A stretch of DNA of 64,000 bases from Brachyspira murdochii (GTDB taxonomy: Bacteria; Spirochaetota; JAAYUW01), in NCBI GenBank assembly GCA_020722965.1, contig DYJT01000007.1:1-64000 (forward strand), given 5' to 3'. The notes below the pieces were generated by a model. It did not search any database. It saw only the letters and a list, made by a program, of their open reading frames with translations, and had not been told where the DNA came from. Shown piece after piece: positions 18,476 to 27,215 of this stretch (position 1 is its first letter; the number at the start of each line of letters is the position of its first letter). The position numbers and the translations under genes are program-made.

Positions 18476-19324
18476 TTATGAATATTTTAAATATTTCTTT
18501 AAGAAATTACTTACTCCTTTTCCCTCCACTACATTAATATGTTCTAATTGCGATAAAATATGATCTATACAAATACTAGCTTTAGACTTTGGATTTAAAA
18601 TATAAAAAGGTTTCTGTACTCTTACAGCCTTTTCTACAATCTCATCGTTCATAACATATCCAAGATTTTCAACTTTTATCGACAGGAATTGAAAAGAAAT
18701 ATTTATTATTCTGTCTGCGACTCTTTTACCTTCAGATATCGAGTCACATTTATTAATTACTAATTTGATTGGTATATCTTTATCTAATGAATAAATAGAT
18801 TTTATAATGCCATAAGCATCAGTAATCGATGTAGTTTCCGGAGTCGTTATTATTATGGTTTCGTCAGCAGCAATTATAAAAGATAAAACATTATTTGAAA
18901 CTCCTGCCCCCGTGTCTATTATTATAATATCTGCAAATTCAAGTTCTGTAAGAGAGTCGATAAAAATTTCTCTTTGATCATCAGATAGATTAGCCAATTG
19001 TGAAAAACCAGATGCCCCGGCTATTATTTTTATTCCAAAAGGGGTCTCAAGTACAATTTCCTTCAATGTTTTTTTATTTTTTATTATATGATAAAGATTG
19101 TATTTAGGTATAACTCCAAGAATGACATTGACATTTGCAAGTCCAAGATCTGCATCCATTACTATAACTTTTTTGCCAATTTTAGCATAAGCAATAGCAA
19201 GATTTACGGCAAAATTGGTTTTTCCTACACCACCTTTACCAGAAGAAATTGTTATAATTTTTGTCTTCTGCTTTTTAATATTATTCTCTACAATTTGTTT
19301 TAGCTGCTGTTCTTGATTAATCAT
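18476..19324 (-). CDS. flhG: FlhG (YlxH/MinD-like ATPase), flagellar number control
   Basis: FlhG is a MinD-type ATPase that restrains FlhF and sets flagellar number or placement. The 282-residue product carries the deviant Walker A (SSGKGGVGKTNFAVNLA, residues about 26-42), switch I (MDADLGLANVNV) and Walker B region (IIIDTGAG). Like other FlhG proteins it has a short N-terminal extension with Gln and Lys residues, thought to interact with FlhF. It lies 23 bases after flhF. GGAGAG precedes ATG. Confidence 0.93.
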   Translation of the reverse strand: MINQEQQLKQIVENNIKKQKTKIITISSGKGGVGKTNFAVNLAIAYAKIGKKVIVMDADLGLANVNVILGVIPKYNLYHIIKNKKTLKEIVLETPFGIKIIAGASGFSQLANLSDDQREIFIDSLTELEFADIIIIDTGAGVSNNVLSFIIAADETIIITTPETTSITDAYGIIKSIYSLDKDIPIKLVINKCDSISEGKRVADRIINISFQFLSIKVENLGYVMNDEIVEKAVRVQKPFYILNPKSKASICIDHILSQLEHINVVEGKGVSNFLKKYLKYS

Positions 19325-19347
19325 TAGTCTCTCCTAATGCCTTAATA

Positions 19348-20556
19348 TTAAAAACCTTCTGAACTAAAAGCCAGTTTTAAAATAAAATTTGAATCTGGTT
19401 CTATTAAGTTTTTCGTCATTTCTTGACCATTTGTAATATATGAAATAGGAATATTATATTTTGTTATTGCACTTATAACCTGTCCAAAGCTCGAGGTTTC
19501 ATCTATCTTTGTAATTATCAGATAATTATAATTTAAAAATTTAAATCTTTCGAAAATATCAATTAAGTCACAATACTTAGTCGTTGCTGAAATGGTCAAA
19601 AATGTTTTAATATTTCTTTTCTTCACATCAAGAATATCCTTAATAGAACCAAGCATCTTACTATCCTTTTGAGATGTCCCGGGACTATCTACAAAGATTA
19701 TATCGTCTTTTTCAGTAATCATAGAAATATAATCATCTCTTTTCATTATCGGATAAAAAGGAACCTGAAGTATCTCTGCAGCTATCTGAAGATGGGCATA
19801 ACCCCCTATTTTAGCTTGATCTGCACTCAATAATTTTACTTTGTAATTCTGATTAACTTTTGCATTTGTAGCGAGTTTAACAATCGTTGTTGTTTTACCT
19901 ACCCCCGTTGGACCTACAAGAACAGCGATATCATCTTTGCTAATTTTTTTATTATCTATTTTTATTCTTGAAGCTATATATTCTGTGACTTTAAGCCTAA
20001 TTTGATCTATAGAGTTTGATTCTTCAAATGTTAGATTTTTGGATAAATATTCATATAGTTCTTGTTGGAATTCTTTAGAATAATCGAGTGTAGCGAGAGA
20101 ATTAATATATTTTTCTAGTACAGATTCGGTTTTTAAATTTGGAGAAGAGATATCATTTAATTTTTTTTCTATAGATTCAAGTTTTTGAAAAATAGAATTA
20201 TCATTATTTTTCTCTGAACTTTTTTGATCTTCATTTTGATTATTATCTTGCTCACTTTCATAATTATCGGCAAATGCATAGTCTTCCGGCTCGTTTTCAG
20301 CTTTCGAGGGACTAATATAAGACTGACCTTTATTATATAATGATTTTCTATTATTTGCAGCTTTTAATAGCTCTTTTTTCTGTTTTAAAAGATAATCTTC
20401 ATCTCTTATCCCGGCAACCATAACATATCGTATCTTTTTTAAAAATCCCTTTTTCTTCTGATCTACCTTAATAACATAGGCATCTTCGCCATATTCCCGA
20501 ATTAACTTTTCCTTTAAGTCTTTTACACTGTCCCCTTCCAATGTTATGTATTGCAT
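19348..20556 (-). CDS. flhF: FlhF, SRP-type GTPase for flagellar placement
   Basis: FlhF is a GTPase related to Ffh/FtsY that recruits the first flagellar components to their site. In the 402-residue product the basic N-terminal B domain (1-60) and an acidic linker (75-120) precede the NG domain, with G1 VGPTGVGKTTTIVKL (about 214-228), SADQ, VDSPG and ITKIDETSSFG. Its ATG overlaps the flhA stop by one base (TAATG), with GGAGG seven to eight bases upstream, so translation is coupled. Confidence 0.94.
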   Translation of the reverse strand: MQYITLEGDSVKDLKEKLIREYGEDAYVIKVDQKKKGFLKKIRYVMVAGIRDEDYLLKQKKELLKAANNRKSLYNKGQSYISPSKAENEPEDYAFADNYESEQDNNQNEDQKSSEKNNDNSIFQKLESIEKKLNDISSPNLKTESVLEKYINSLATLDYSKEFQQELYEYLSKNLTFEESNSIDQIRLKVTEYIASRIKIDNKKISKDDIAVLVGPTGVGKTTTIVKLATNAKVNQNYKVKLLSADQAKIGGYAHLQIAAEILQVPFYPIMKRDDYISMITEKDDIIFVDSPGTSQKDSKMLGSIKDILDVKKRNIKTFLTISATTKYCDLIDIFERFKFLNYNYLIITKIDETSSFGQVISAITKYNIPISYITNGQEMTKNLIEPDSNFILKLAFSSEGF

Positions 20557-22646
20557 TATTTCTCCTCCTGTTCTTCACTAATAGAAATCTGTCCGACATA
20601 CTCAAGTGCAATTGAAGGAGAAATCTCTGATGTAGATAGTATTACAGCTTTCGGACATACCGTAGCGGTTATTGACCTTATCTGCTTTCGTATCCTCGGA
20701 CTTGTCAATATAATAAAATAATCCAATTTTTTTGAAATCGATTCCTGTTCATATTTCAATATGGTGTTTATAAAAGAGGGTAGAAATTTTGGTGGAAAAG
20801 TATAAATTCCAAGTCTTTCGGATTTTTCAAATTCATTTGCAAGATAATTTTCTAGTTTTGAATTAAAAGCATATACCCTTAATCTACCTTTTTCATCTGC
20901 ATGGGTTCTACAAATCTGGTTTTTAAGTCTTTGTCTAACAAATTCTGTAACTAAATCTGGATCCAGATTTTTATTCTGTCCTAATTTATCGGCAACAGTT
21001 TCAAGTATTGTTTCAATATTTCTTATAGAGATTTTTTCAGATAAAAGATTTTGAAAGACTTTTTGTAAAAAACCTATATTAGCTACAGATTCAACTTCGC
21101 TAACAAGTGTTTTGTATTCATCTCTGATAGAGTCAATTATCTTTTTAACTTCTTCTCTTCCAAGCAGACTATCTACATTTGCGATTATAGTTTCAGTCAA
21201 ATGAGTTGCAATAACAGTAGCGCAATTTATAACGGTATAACCAAAAGATTCTGCTATATCTTTTTTATTAAAGTCTATCCAGACAGCTTCTAGATTGTAT
21301 GTTGGTTCTTTTGTTGTAATACCATCTATTTTTTCTGAAACTGCCCCAGGATTAATTGCCAAAAGCTTATCTGCAAATAATTTCCATGAATTTGCTTTGA
21401 CTCCATGTATCTTAATAGCATATTCATTTGCATCAAGTTTTAAAGAATCTCTAACAACTATAGGTGGAACAATCATACCGTAATCATATGCTATCTGTTT
21501 TCTAACATTAGCAATTCTTTCGAATAGATCTCCCCCCACAGACTTATCGACAAGAGGAATTAGCGAATAACCTATTTCTAAGGCAATCGGCTCAATAGGG
21601 ACCAATTTATCGATGATCAAAGGTTTCTCCTCTTCCTTCTTCTCTTCCTTTTTAATTCCTTCTTCTTTCTTAGTGGTCTGCATCGTATATGCTAAATACC
21701 CGAAGAAAAATCCAAGGGGAAGAAAAACATAAAATGGGAAACCAGGAACAAATCCAAAAATTAATAATGAACCGCTAAGTACCCATAAAGGTTTAATAGA
21801 TCTAGTTGATTCCCTTTTAAATTCTGAACCTAGCGAATCTGCCGCTTCAGAACGAGATACTATTATACCTGCAGAAATACCATTTAAAAGAGATGGGATC
21901 TGAGAAACCAAACCATCACCTACCGTAAAAATAAGAAAAGTCTGCATTGCATCTTGAATGCTTAGACCAAATTTCAAGCTTCCAAGCAATATACCTCCTA
22001 CTATGTTAACTATGGTAATAAATATACCTACTATTACATCACCTGAGACAAATTTCGAGGCACCATCCATTGAACCATAAAAATCTGCTTCTTTTTGTAA
22101 TGCCTGCCTTCTTCTTAGTGCTTCTTGATCATTAATAATCCCTGCTGCTAAATCAGAATCAATCATCATCTGTTTCCCTGGCAATGAATCCAATGCGAAT
22201 CTAGCTGCTACTTCTGACATTCTGGTTGTTCCTCTAGCTATAACAATATATTGAACAGCAATTATTATTATAAATATTATCAAACCAACTATGAAATTCC
22301 CCCCAACCACAAAAGAACCAAAAGCAGTAATAAGTTTACCCTTAAATGCAGGTCCTTGAGATAGTATTAATCTTGTAGAGGAAATATTTAACCCTAATCG
22401 CATCAGGGTCATAATCAACAAAAGACTTGGGAAAATGGATATCTCCAATGGATTTGTAGAAAAAATAACCAAAAACAGTACAAATAAAGAAAACCCCAAG
22501 GATAATGACATAAAGAAATCTAGAAAAAATGTTGGTAATGGAATTATAAACATTAGGATTATTGTCATTATAACTATGGCGATTAATATATCTGGTGAAT
22601 TTAATATTTTTGAAAAATCGATTTTTGGTCTCGTTGCATCTGCCAT
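20556..22646 (-). CDS. flhA: FlhA, flagellar type III export gate protein
   Basis: FlhA forms the nonameric export gate ring. The 696-residue product has about eight membrane helices in the first 330 residues, the conserved cytoplasmic loop of the FHIPEP family between helices 4 and 5 (MSEVAARFALDSLPGKQMMID, with GSMDGASKFV), a charged Glu/Lys linker and a C-terminal cytoplasmic domain of about 340 residues that docks chaperone-substrate complexes. It begins immediately after the flhB stop codon. Full family length. Confidence 0.97.
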   Translation of the reverse strand: MADATRPKIDFSKILNSPDILIAIVIMTIILMFIIPLPTFFLDFFMSLSLGFSLFVLFLVIFSTNPLEISIFPSLLLIMTLMRLGLNISSTRLILSQGPAFKGKLITAFGSFVVGGNFIVGLIIFIIIIAVQYIVIARGTTRMSEVAARFALDSLPGKQMMIDSDLAAGIINDQEALRRRQALQKEADFYGSMDGASKFVSGDVIVGIFITIVNIVGGILLGSLKFGLSIQDAMQTFLIFTVGDGLVSQIPSLLNGISAGIIVSRSEAADSLGSEFKRESTRSIKPLWVLSGSLLIFGFVPGFPFYVFLPLGFFFGYLAYTMQTTKKEEGIKKEEKKEEEKPLIIDKLVPIEPIALEIGYSLIPLVDKSVGGDLFERIANVRKQIAYDYGMIVPPIVVRDSLKLDANEYAIKIHGVKANSWKLFADKLLAINPGAVSEKIDGITTKEPTYNLEAVWIDFNKKDIAESFGYTVINCATVIATHLTETIIANVDSLLGREEVKKIIDSIRDEYKTLVSEVESVANIGFLQKVFQNLLSEKISIRNIETILETVADKLGQNKNLDPDLVTEFVRQRLKNQICRTHADEKGRLRVYAFNSKLENYLANEFEKSERLGIYTFPPKFLPSFINTILKYEQESISKKLDYFIILTSPRIRKQIRSITATVCPKAVILSTSEISPSIALEYVGQISISEEQEEK

Positions 22647-23825
22647 TTAAAGACCTCCAAAATTAAAGGTTCTTTTCTTTCTTCTAGAATATTCTTTATA
22701 AATATATTTATAGATATTTGCAACAACATAAAGCATATCTTCTGGAATATATTCACCCACAGATACTCTGCTATAAAGTTCTCTTGCTAAAGGTTTATTT
22801 TCAATGATTATAATATCATTTTCAAAAGCTATTTTTTTTATAGTAGCTGCGAGTAAATCTTCTCCTTTTGCAACAACCATTGGAGCAGGATCTGCACCCA
22901 TTTCATATTTCAGTGCAACTGCAAAGTGAGTTGGGTTTGTTATTACTACATCTGCTGTTTTTACATTTTGTAAACTTTTCCTTTGAGCTATTTCTCTTCT
23001 TTTTTTATTTAATGCCTGTCTTATCTCTGGCCTTCCTTCTTGCTCATAAATTTCATCAAGTAATTCCTGTTTACTCATCTTTAACGAATCTATATATCTT
23101 TTTCTTTGAATAACATAATCTATAACTGCGACAACAACTAGGATTATTAAAATTTTTATCAAGATTGATTTGAAAAGATTTATACCTAATTCTATTGTTT
23201 TCTGGTAAGAATCAGTTACCGATTCAAAAAGATTTCCCAGCGATGAATTAATCGCAAATATAACTATGGCCAAAAGTCCTAAAACAAGAAATAAACTTTT
23301 TAGTAGATTAACAAACCCTTCCAAACTAAAAATTCTTTTAAAATATGCAGAAAAGTTAGGTGCTATTCTAGAGAGATTCGGGGTCAATAAGGAAGGAAGG
23401 ATTAAAAACCCAACCTGTAAGACATTTGCAATTATGGCTCCAATAACTGGAGGGATAAAAATAATAGCTAAAACTGGCAATAACTGATTGAGTGAATATT
23501 TTATAAGATAATCTAAGTTTTCTACTGTAAAAGGAAGATCAACCTGAAAAAAGAAATATAATAAATTTACAATTCGCTGCCATATAAAAGGAAAGAACAC
23601 GAAAATTGATGCTAAAGTTGCAGCTAATGATGAAAATGCAACAATCTCCTGGGATTTTAGTACCTGACCTTTCTCTCTTGCTCTTTTCTTTTTGGTCTCT
23701 GTTGGTAACTCTGTTCTACCTTCATCTTCAGCGGCGAATCTCTGCAAATCAAGTTTAGGTATATTTTGCAATCTTGAGTAATCAATCGAAGTAAAATTCA
23801 AAAATCTTAAATCACTTGAAATCAA
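22647..23825 (-). CDS. flhB: FlhB, flagellar export switch protein
   Basis: FlhB switches export specificity after self-cleavage. The 392-residue product has the N-terminal signature LQRFAAEDEGRTELPTE, four membrane helices (about 60-240) and the autocleavage motif NPTH at 297-300 in the cytoplasmic domain. The start is most likely TTG at 23825, with AAAGGA six bases upstream; no ATG or other good start lies before the signature. It lies 18 bases after fliR. Confidence 0.95.
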   Translation of the reverse strand: MISSDLRFLNFTSIDYSRLQNIPKLDLQRFAAEDEGRTELPTETKKKRAREKGQVLKSQEIVAFSSLAATLASIFVFFPFIWQRIVNLLYFFFQVDLPFTVENLDYLIKYSLNQLLPVLAIIFIPPVIGAIIANVLQVGFLILPSLLTPNLSRIAPNFSAYFKRIFSLEGFVNLLKSLFLVLGLLAIVIFAINSSLGNLFESVTDSYQKTIELGINLFKSILIKILIILVVVAVIDYVIQRKRYIDSLKMSKQELLDEIYEQEGRPEIRQALNKKRREIAQRKSLQNVKTADVVITNPTHFAVALKYEMGADPAPMVVAKGEDLLAATIKKIAFENDIIIIENKPLARELYSRVSVGEYIPEDMLYVVANIYKYIYKEYSRRKKRTFNFGGL

Positions 23826-23843
23826 ACTTTAATCCTTTAATTT

Positions 23844-24626
23844 TTACCCTAATAATTTTAACCATGAAACAATTCTTACAAATATGTTTTGAAACAGGTT
23901 ATTTGCAAATGTGGTAAAAAAGGGGATGAACAATAATATTAAAATAAAACCAACAATAACCTGTATGTTTATGCCTATCATAAAGATATTTACCTGTGGC
24001 GCAAACTTAGATATTATACCAAGAGTTATATTTAATATTAACAAAGTGACAACAATGGGAATAGCCAATTGTAAAGATATTAAAAAAAGATCGCGAAATA
24101 GTATTATTACATTAGGCATAATAGAATTAATTTTACTTGTAAAGTCGACATATCTTACAAGTTCAAATGATTTTCTTAATACCAATATTTCATATTCAAT
24201 CCCATTTATAGAAATGAAAATTAACAAAGCAAAAACCTGAAATACCTGAGATATAACAGGAACTTCAATCTCAGACAATGGATCTAAAACTTCCGAAATT
24301 CCTAGACCCATTTGATAAGAAAAAAATTCACCTGCTACTTGAAATGTTGTGAAGATGATAGAAATAAATAGACCTATTGAAAAACCTATAAATAATTCAT
24401 TTACCAATAGTAAAATATATGACCAGGTATCAATAGGTATTTTAATATTTAATGATTCTGATGCAAAAGGGAATATAATGATAGCCAGTAAAAACATTAA
24501 TGCTATAACCACCTGGGGCGGTATTATTGAAGATGAAAAAACAGGTGATGTAATAGTTATTCCGACCAAACGAATAAGCACAAGAAGAAATATGGGAAAA
24601 ATATCTCTTAAATAAAACGGAATCAT
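23844..24626 (-). CDS. fliR: FliR, flagellar export protein
   Basis: The 260-residue integral membrane protein (about six helices) fits FliR, which together with FliP and FliQ forms the helical export gate core. Conserved segments include FSIGLFISIIF, the QMGLGISEVLDP region and the C-terminal helices. The gene lies 14 bases after fliQ and 18 before flhB, the usual order. AAGGG precedes ATG. Confidence 0.94.
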   Translation of the reverse strand: MIPFYLRDIFPIFLLVLIRLVGITITSPVFSSSIIPPQVVIALMFLLAIIIFPFASESLNIKIPIDTWSYILLLVNELFIGFSIGLFISIIFTTFQVAGEFFSYQMGLGISEVLDPLSEIEVPVISQVFQVFALLIFISINGIEYEILVLRKSFELVRYVDFTSKINSIMPNVIILFRDLFLISLQLAIPIVVTLLILNITLGIISKFAPQVNIFMIGINIQVIVGFILILLFIPFFTTFANNLFQNIFVRIVSWLKLLG

Positions 24627-24640
24627 CTAACATTCCCTTT

Positions 24641-24910
24641 TTATTTTATTGCACTTGATATAAGTTCCATAAGATAATTAATATAATTTATCAGCCTTGT
24701 TAACATCCATGGTCCTAATATTATAAGAACGGCAAATATAGAGATCACCTTTGGAACAAATGTTAATGTTTGTTCTTGAATCTGGGTAGTTGCCTGAAAT
24801 ATGGATACTATCAGTCCCACAACAAGAGGGACAATAAGAATTGGTAGACCAATTATGACTAATTCGTAGATCGATCTTCTTAAAATATCCATTACTAAAC
24901 CTAATGTCAT
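24641..24910 (-). CDS. fliQ: FliQ, flagellar export protein
   Basis: The 89-residue product has two membrane helices and the family features GLPILIVPLVVGLIVSIFQA, TQIQEQTL and FVPK, at the usual length for FliQ. It sits between fliP and fliR. GAGG precedes ATG by about seven bases. The protein packs as four copies around the FliP pentamer in the export gate. Confidence 0.95.
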   Translation of the reverse strand: MTLGLVMDILRRSIYELVIIGLPILIVPLVVGLIVSIFQATTQIQEQTLTFVPKVISIFAVLIILGPWMLTRLINYINYLMELISSAIK

Positions 24911-24961
24911 GAATAATTCCTCAAATTTTTTATATTTTTTTCTATAAATGCTTTTAAATTT

Positions 24962-25723
24962 TTATTTTGGAAAAGATTTAATTAAAGATCCAATCAACAA
25001 ATTCCACCCATCGGCAAGCACAAAGACAATGATTTTAAATGGTAAAGAGATCATGATAGGAGGCAGCATAATCATCCCCATAGCCATTAATGTGGCAGAA
25101 ACAAGCATATCTATCAGTAGAAAAGGGATCATTATAAGTATTCCTATATTAAACGCTGTCTTAAGTTCAGAGAGCATAAATGCCGGAATCAATACATATG
25201 TTGGTATATCCTTATAAGATTCCACCTTTGGTATATTTGAAACTCTTAAAAAAAGTGCAATATCTACTGGTCTTGTTACCTTGAACATAAATGCTCTTAG
25301 TGGTTCAACACCTTTATAGTAAAGACCATTTAAATCTATTTTACCCTGCAAATAGGGTTGTAAGGCATCTTGATTTATCTGCACAAAAACAGGCATCATC
25401 ACAAATATCGTCATAAAAAGAGCGAGTCCTGCCATCACCTGAGCCGGAGGCATCTGCTGTGTACCTAAACCTCTTTTTAAGAAGTCAAAAACTATTATAA
25501 ATCGCACATAACTTGTTAGGGAAATTACTAAAGATGGACCCAAAGATAATAAAGAAATAAGTAAAAGTATTTCTAATGCTGAAGAAACAGAAGAAGGATT
25601 TTTAGCGTTTTGGATTGAAATATTAACATTAGGTATAGGGATTGTATTTTGTTGTGAAAAGGCATTTATCGGGAAAGCAGACAATAAAAATAAAATTAAG
25701 ATTAAAATAAAAGATTTTTTCAT
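24962..25723 (-). CDS. fliP: FliP, flagellar export gate protein
   Basis: FliP forms the pentameric core of the flagellar export gate. An in-frame opening runs up to 25828, but the start is better placed at the ATG at 25723, which gives a cleavable signal peptide (MKKSFILILILFLLSAFPINA) and a 253-residue protein of normal length. Conserved features include LLLISLLSLGPSL, TSYVRFIIVFDFLKRGLGTQ and QVMAGLALF. The ATG is directly preceded by nine G residues, which must act as the ribosome site and are unusual in this AT-rich sequence. This is the first flagellar gene of the long operon. Confidence 0.94.
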   Translation of the reverse strand: MKKSFILILILFLLSAFPINAFSQQNTIPIPNVNISIQNAKNPSSVSSALEILLLISLLSLGPSLVISLTSYVRFIIVFDFLKRGLGTQQMPPAQVMAGLALFMTIFVMMPVFVQINQDALQPYLQGKIDLNGLYYKGVEPLRAFMFKVTRPVDIALFLRVSNIPKVESYKDIPTYVLIPAFMLSELKTAFNIGILIMIPFLLIDMLVSATLMAMGMIMLPPIMISLPFKIIVFVLADGWNLLIGSLIKSFPK

Positions 25724-25733
25724 CCCCCCCCCT
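25724..25733 (-). promoter_or_regulatory. Nine-G tract serving as ribosome site of fliP
   Basis: On the minus strand the sequence reads AGGGGGGGGG then ATG. It is the longest G run I noticed in the window. With no gap between the G run and the ATG, only its 5' part can pair with the ribosome, so tract length would set the effective spacing. Slipped-strand changes here could tune or switch fliP translation. Confidence 0.6.
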
Positions 25734-25787
25734 AAAATTAAAACCCAGTAAAAATCAAACAGATAAATAGAATAAATACTTTTATAA

Positions 25788-25816
25788 TTTATTGTAACTA
25801 TTTTGCATTTTGTCAA
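25788..25816 (-). promoter_or_regulatory. Candidate sigma-70 promoter of the fliP flagellar operon
   Basis: On the minus strand a perfect -35 box TTGACA (25811-25816) is followed after 17 bases by AATAAA (25788-25793, four of six matches to TATAAT). A start about seven bases further would leave a leader of roughly 55-60 bases before fliP. The -10 is imperfect, and transcription could also read through from pfk, so this is a candidate. Confidence 0.45.
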
Positions 25817-25868
25817 GAGTTTTAACAAAATATTTTATACTTTTTATTCATAAATATTAGTTTTTTTA

Positions 25869-27176
25869 TCAATTTTTCAAAGATGGCTGTCCTGTAGACA
25901 AAATAACTGATTGCCATAGCGAGCTTTTTGGATCTATCTTTTTTCTACCAAATTTAACGATATCCATTGGTAAATGGATGAAAGTATCGTTCCATTTTCC
26001 AATAACAACCTTTGTTTTACCTGCCATAGCAGCATGCACTGCATGCTCCGCTAAAAAACCACAATATACAGCATCTTCTGCATTAGCTGCAACTGAACGT
26101 ATCATATATGAAGGATCGATATATTTTATATTTACTTCTACCGATTTTTCGGCAAAATATTTTTTAATCCTATTTTTAAGATAACTTCCAATATCTTCTA
26201 AAATCCTATTACCGGATTGGTCGAATTTCTCTTCTTTTTTATCAAAAAACCTCTGCCCTGCTCCTTCTGCAACAACAATTAAAGCATGATTAGCCTTTTT
26301 AAGTCTATTTTCTAGTTCATTTAAAAGCCCATAAGGTCCATCAATATCAAAATCTATTTCTGGAACAAGTACATAATTTGCATCTTTTTGTGCAAGAGCA
26401 GCTTGAGCAGCTATAAATCCGGATTCTCTTCCCATAAGTTTTACTATTCCAACTCCATTTGGTGCACCTTTAGCCTCATTATGTGCACATCTTATGGCTT
26501 CCTGTGCGGCTGAAACAGCGGTTTGAAAACCGAAAGATTTGCTAATAAATGGGATATCATTATCTATAGTTTTAGGAATATTTACTATAGAAATTGGTAA
26601 ATTTCTTTTCTCAATCTCATTTGCTATCTCAATTGCTCCCCTGATAGTTCCATCTCCACCTATAGTAAAAAGAATATCTATACCATAATGAACAAGTGAG
26701 TCGACTATTTTGCTGCTTTCGACATTTCCTCTTGATGAACCAAGATATGAACCACCGAGGTTATGGATATCTGCAACTTCACTAACATCTAAAAATATTG
26801 GATTTATTTTATTTGAAATATCTATTCCTCTGTAACCATATCTAAAACCTATTATCTTCTTTACCCCATATTGATACAAAAGTTGTAAAACAACCGATCT
26901 GATTACATTATTAAGTCCAGGGCATAATCCTCCACAGGTCACTATTCCTGCTGTTGTCTTTTCTGGATCGAAAAACAGATTCTCTCTTGGTCCTGCCCTC
27001 TCGAAAACAATAAGTGATTTTTCATCATTATTAGAAATAGCTGTCTTAACCTCTTCATATCCTATATCATAAAGTATTTTTTCATTATCTTTTATAAAAT
27101 TGATATTTTGTATTGGTGAAAAATATATTGGTTTACCAAGATTTTTAATAGTAAAATCAAAATCGATTTTTTCCAT
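25869..27176 (-). CDS. pfk: 6-phosphofructokinase, probably ATP-type of the PPi-PFK-like clade
   Basis: This 435-residue enzyme phosphorylates fructose 6-phosphate in glycolysis. The fold motifs are clear: GGLCPGLNNVIR (about 82-93), IGGDGTIRGA (172-181), PKTIDNDIPF (201-210) and LMGRESGFIAA. Gly 176 in GGDGT is the residue type of ATP-dependent enzymes (PPi enzymes have Asp there), while Lys 202 in PKTIDND is typical of the PPi-type and plant/spirochaete-like clade; the combination points to ATP use in that clade. It lies 39 bases after the yitT-like gene and 145 before fliP. GGAG precedes ATG. Confidence 0.88.
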   Translation of the reverse strand: MEKIDFDFTIKNLGKPIYFSPIQNINFIKDNEKILYDIGYEEVKTAISNNDEKSLIVFERAGPRENLFFDPEKTTAGIVTCGGLCPGLNNVIRSVVLQLLYQYGVKKIIGFRYGYRGIDISNKINPIFLDVSEVADIHNLGGSYLGSSRGNVESSKIVDSLVHYGIDILFTIGGDGTIRGAIEIANEIEKRNLPISIVNIPKTIDNDIPFISKSFGFQTAVSAAQEAIRCAHNEAKGAPNGVGIVKLMGRESGFIAAQAALAQKDANYVLVPEIDFDIDGPYGLLNELENRLKKANHALIVVAEGAGQRFFDKKEEKFDQSGNRILEDIGSYLKNRIKKYFAEKSVEVNIKYIDPSYMIRSVAANAEDAVYCGFLAEHAVHAAMAGKTKVVIGKWNDTFIHLPMDIVKFGRKKIDPKSSLWQSVILSTGQPSLKN

Positions 27177-27215
27177 AAAATCTCCAAAAATATATAATTA
27201 ATGATATTTAGTGAA

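Noticed and set aside
25724-25828. Upstream start for fliP at 25828
   Set aside because: It would add 35 residues before a perfect signal peptide and has no ribosome site; FliP family length fits the ATG at 25723.
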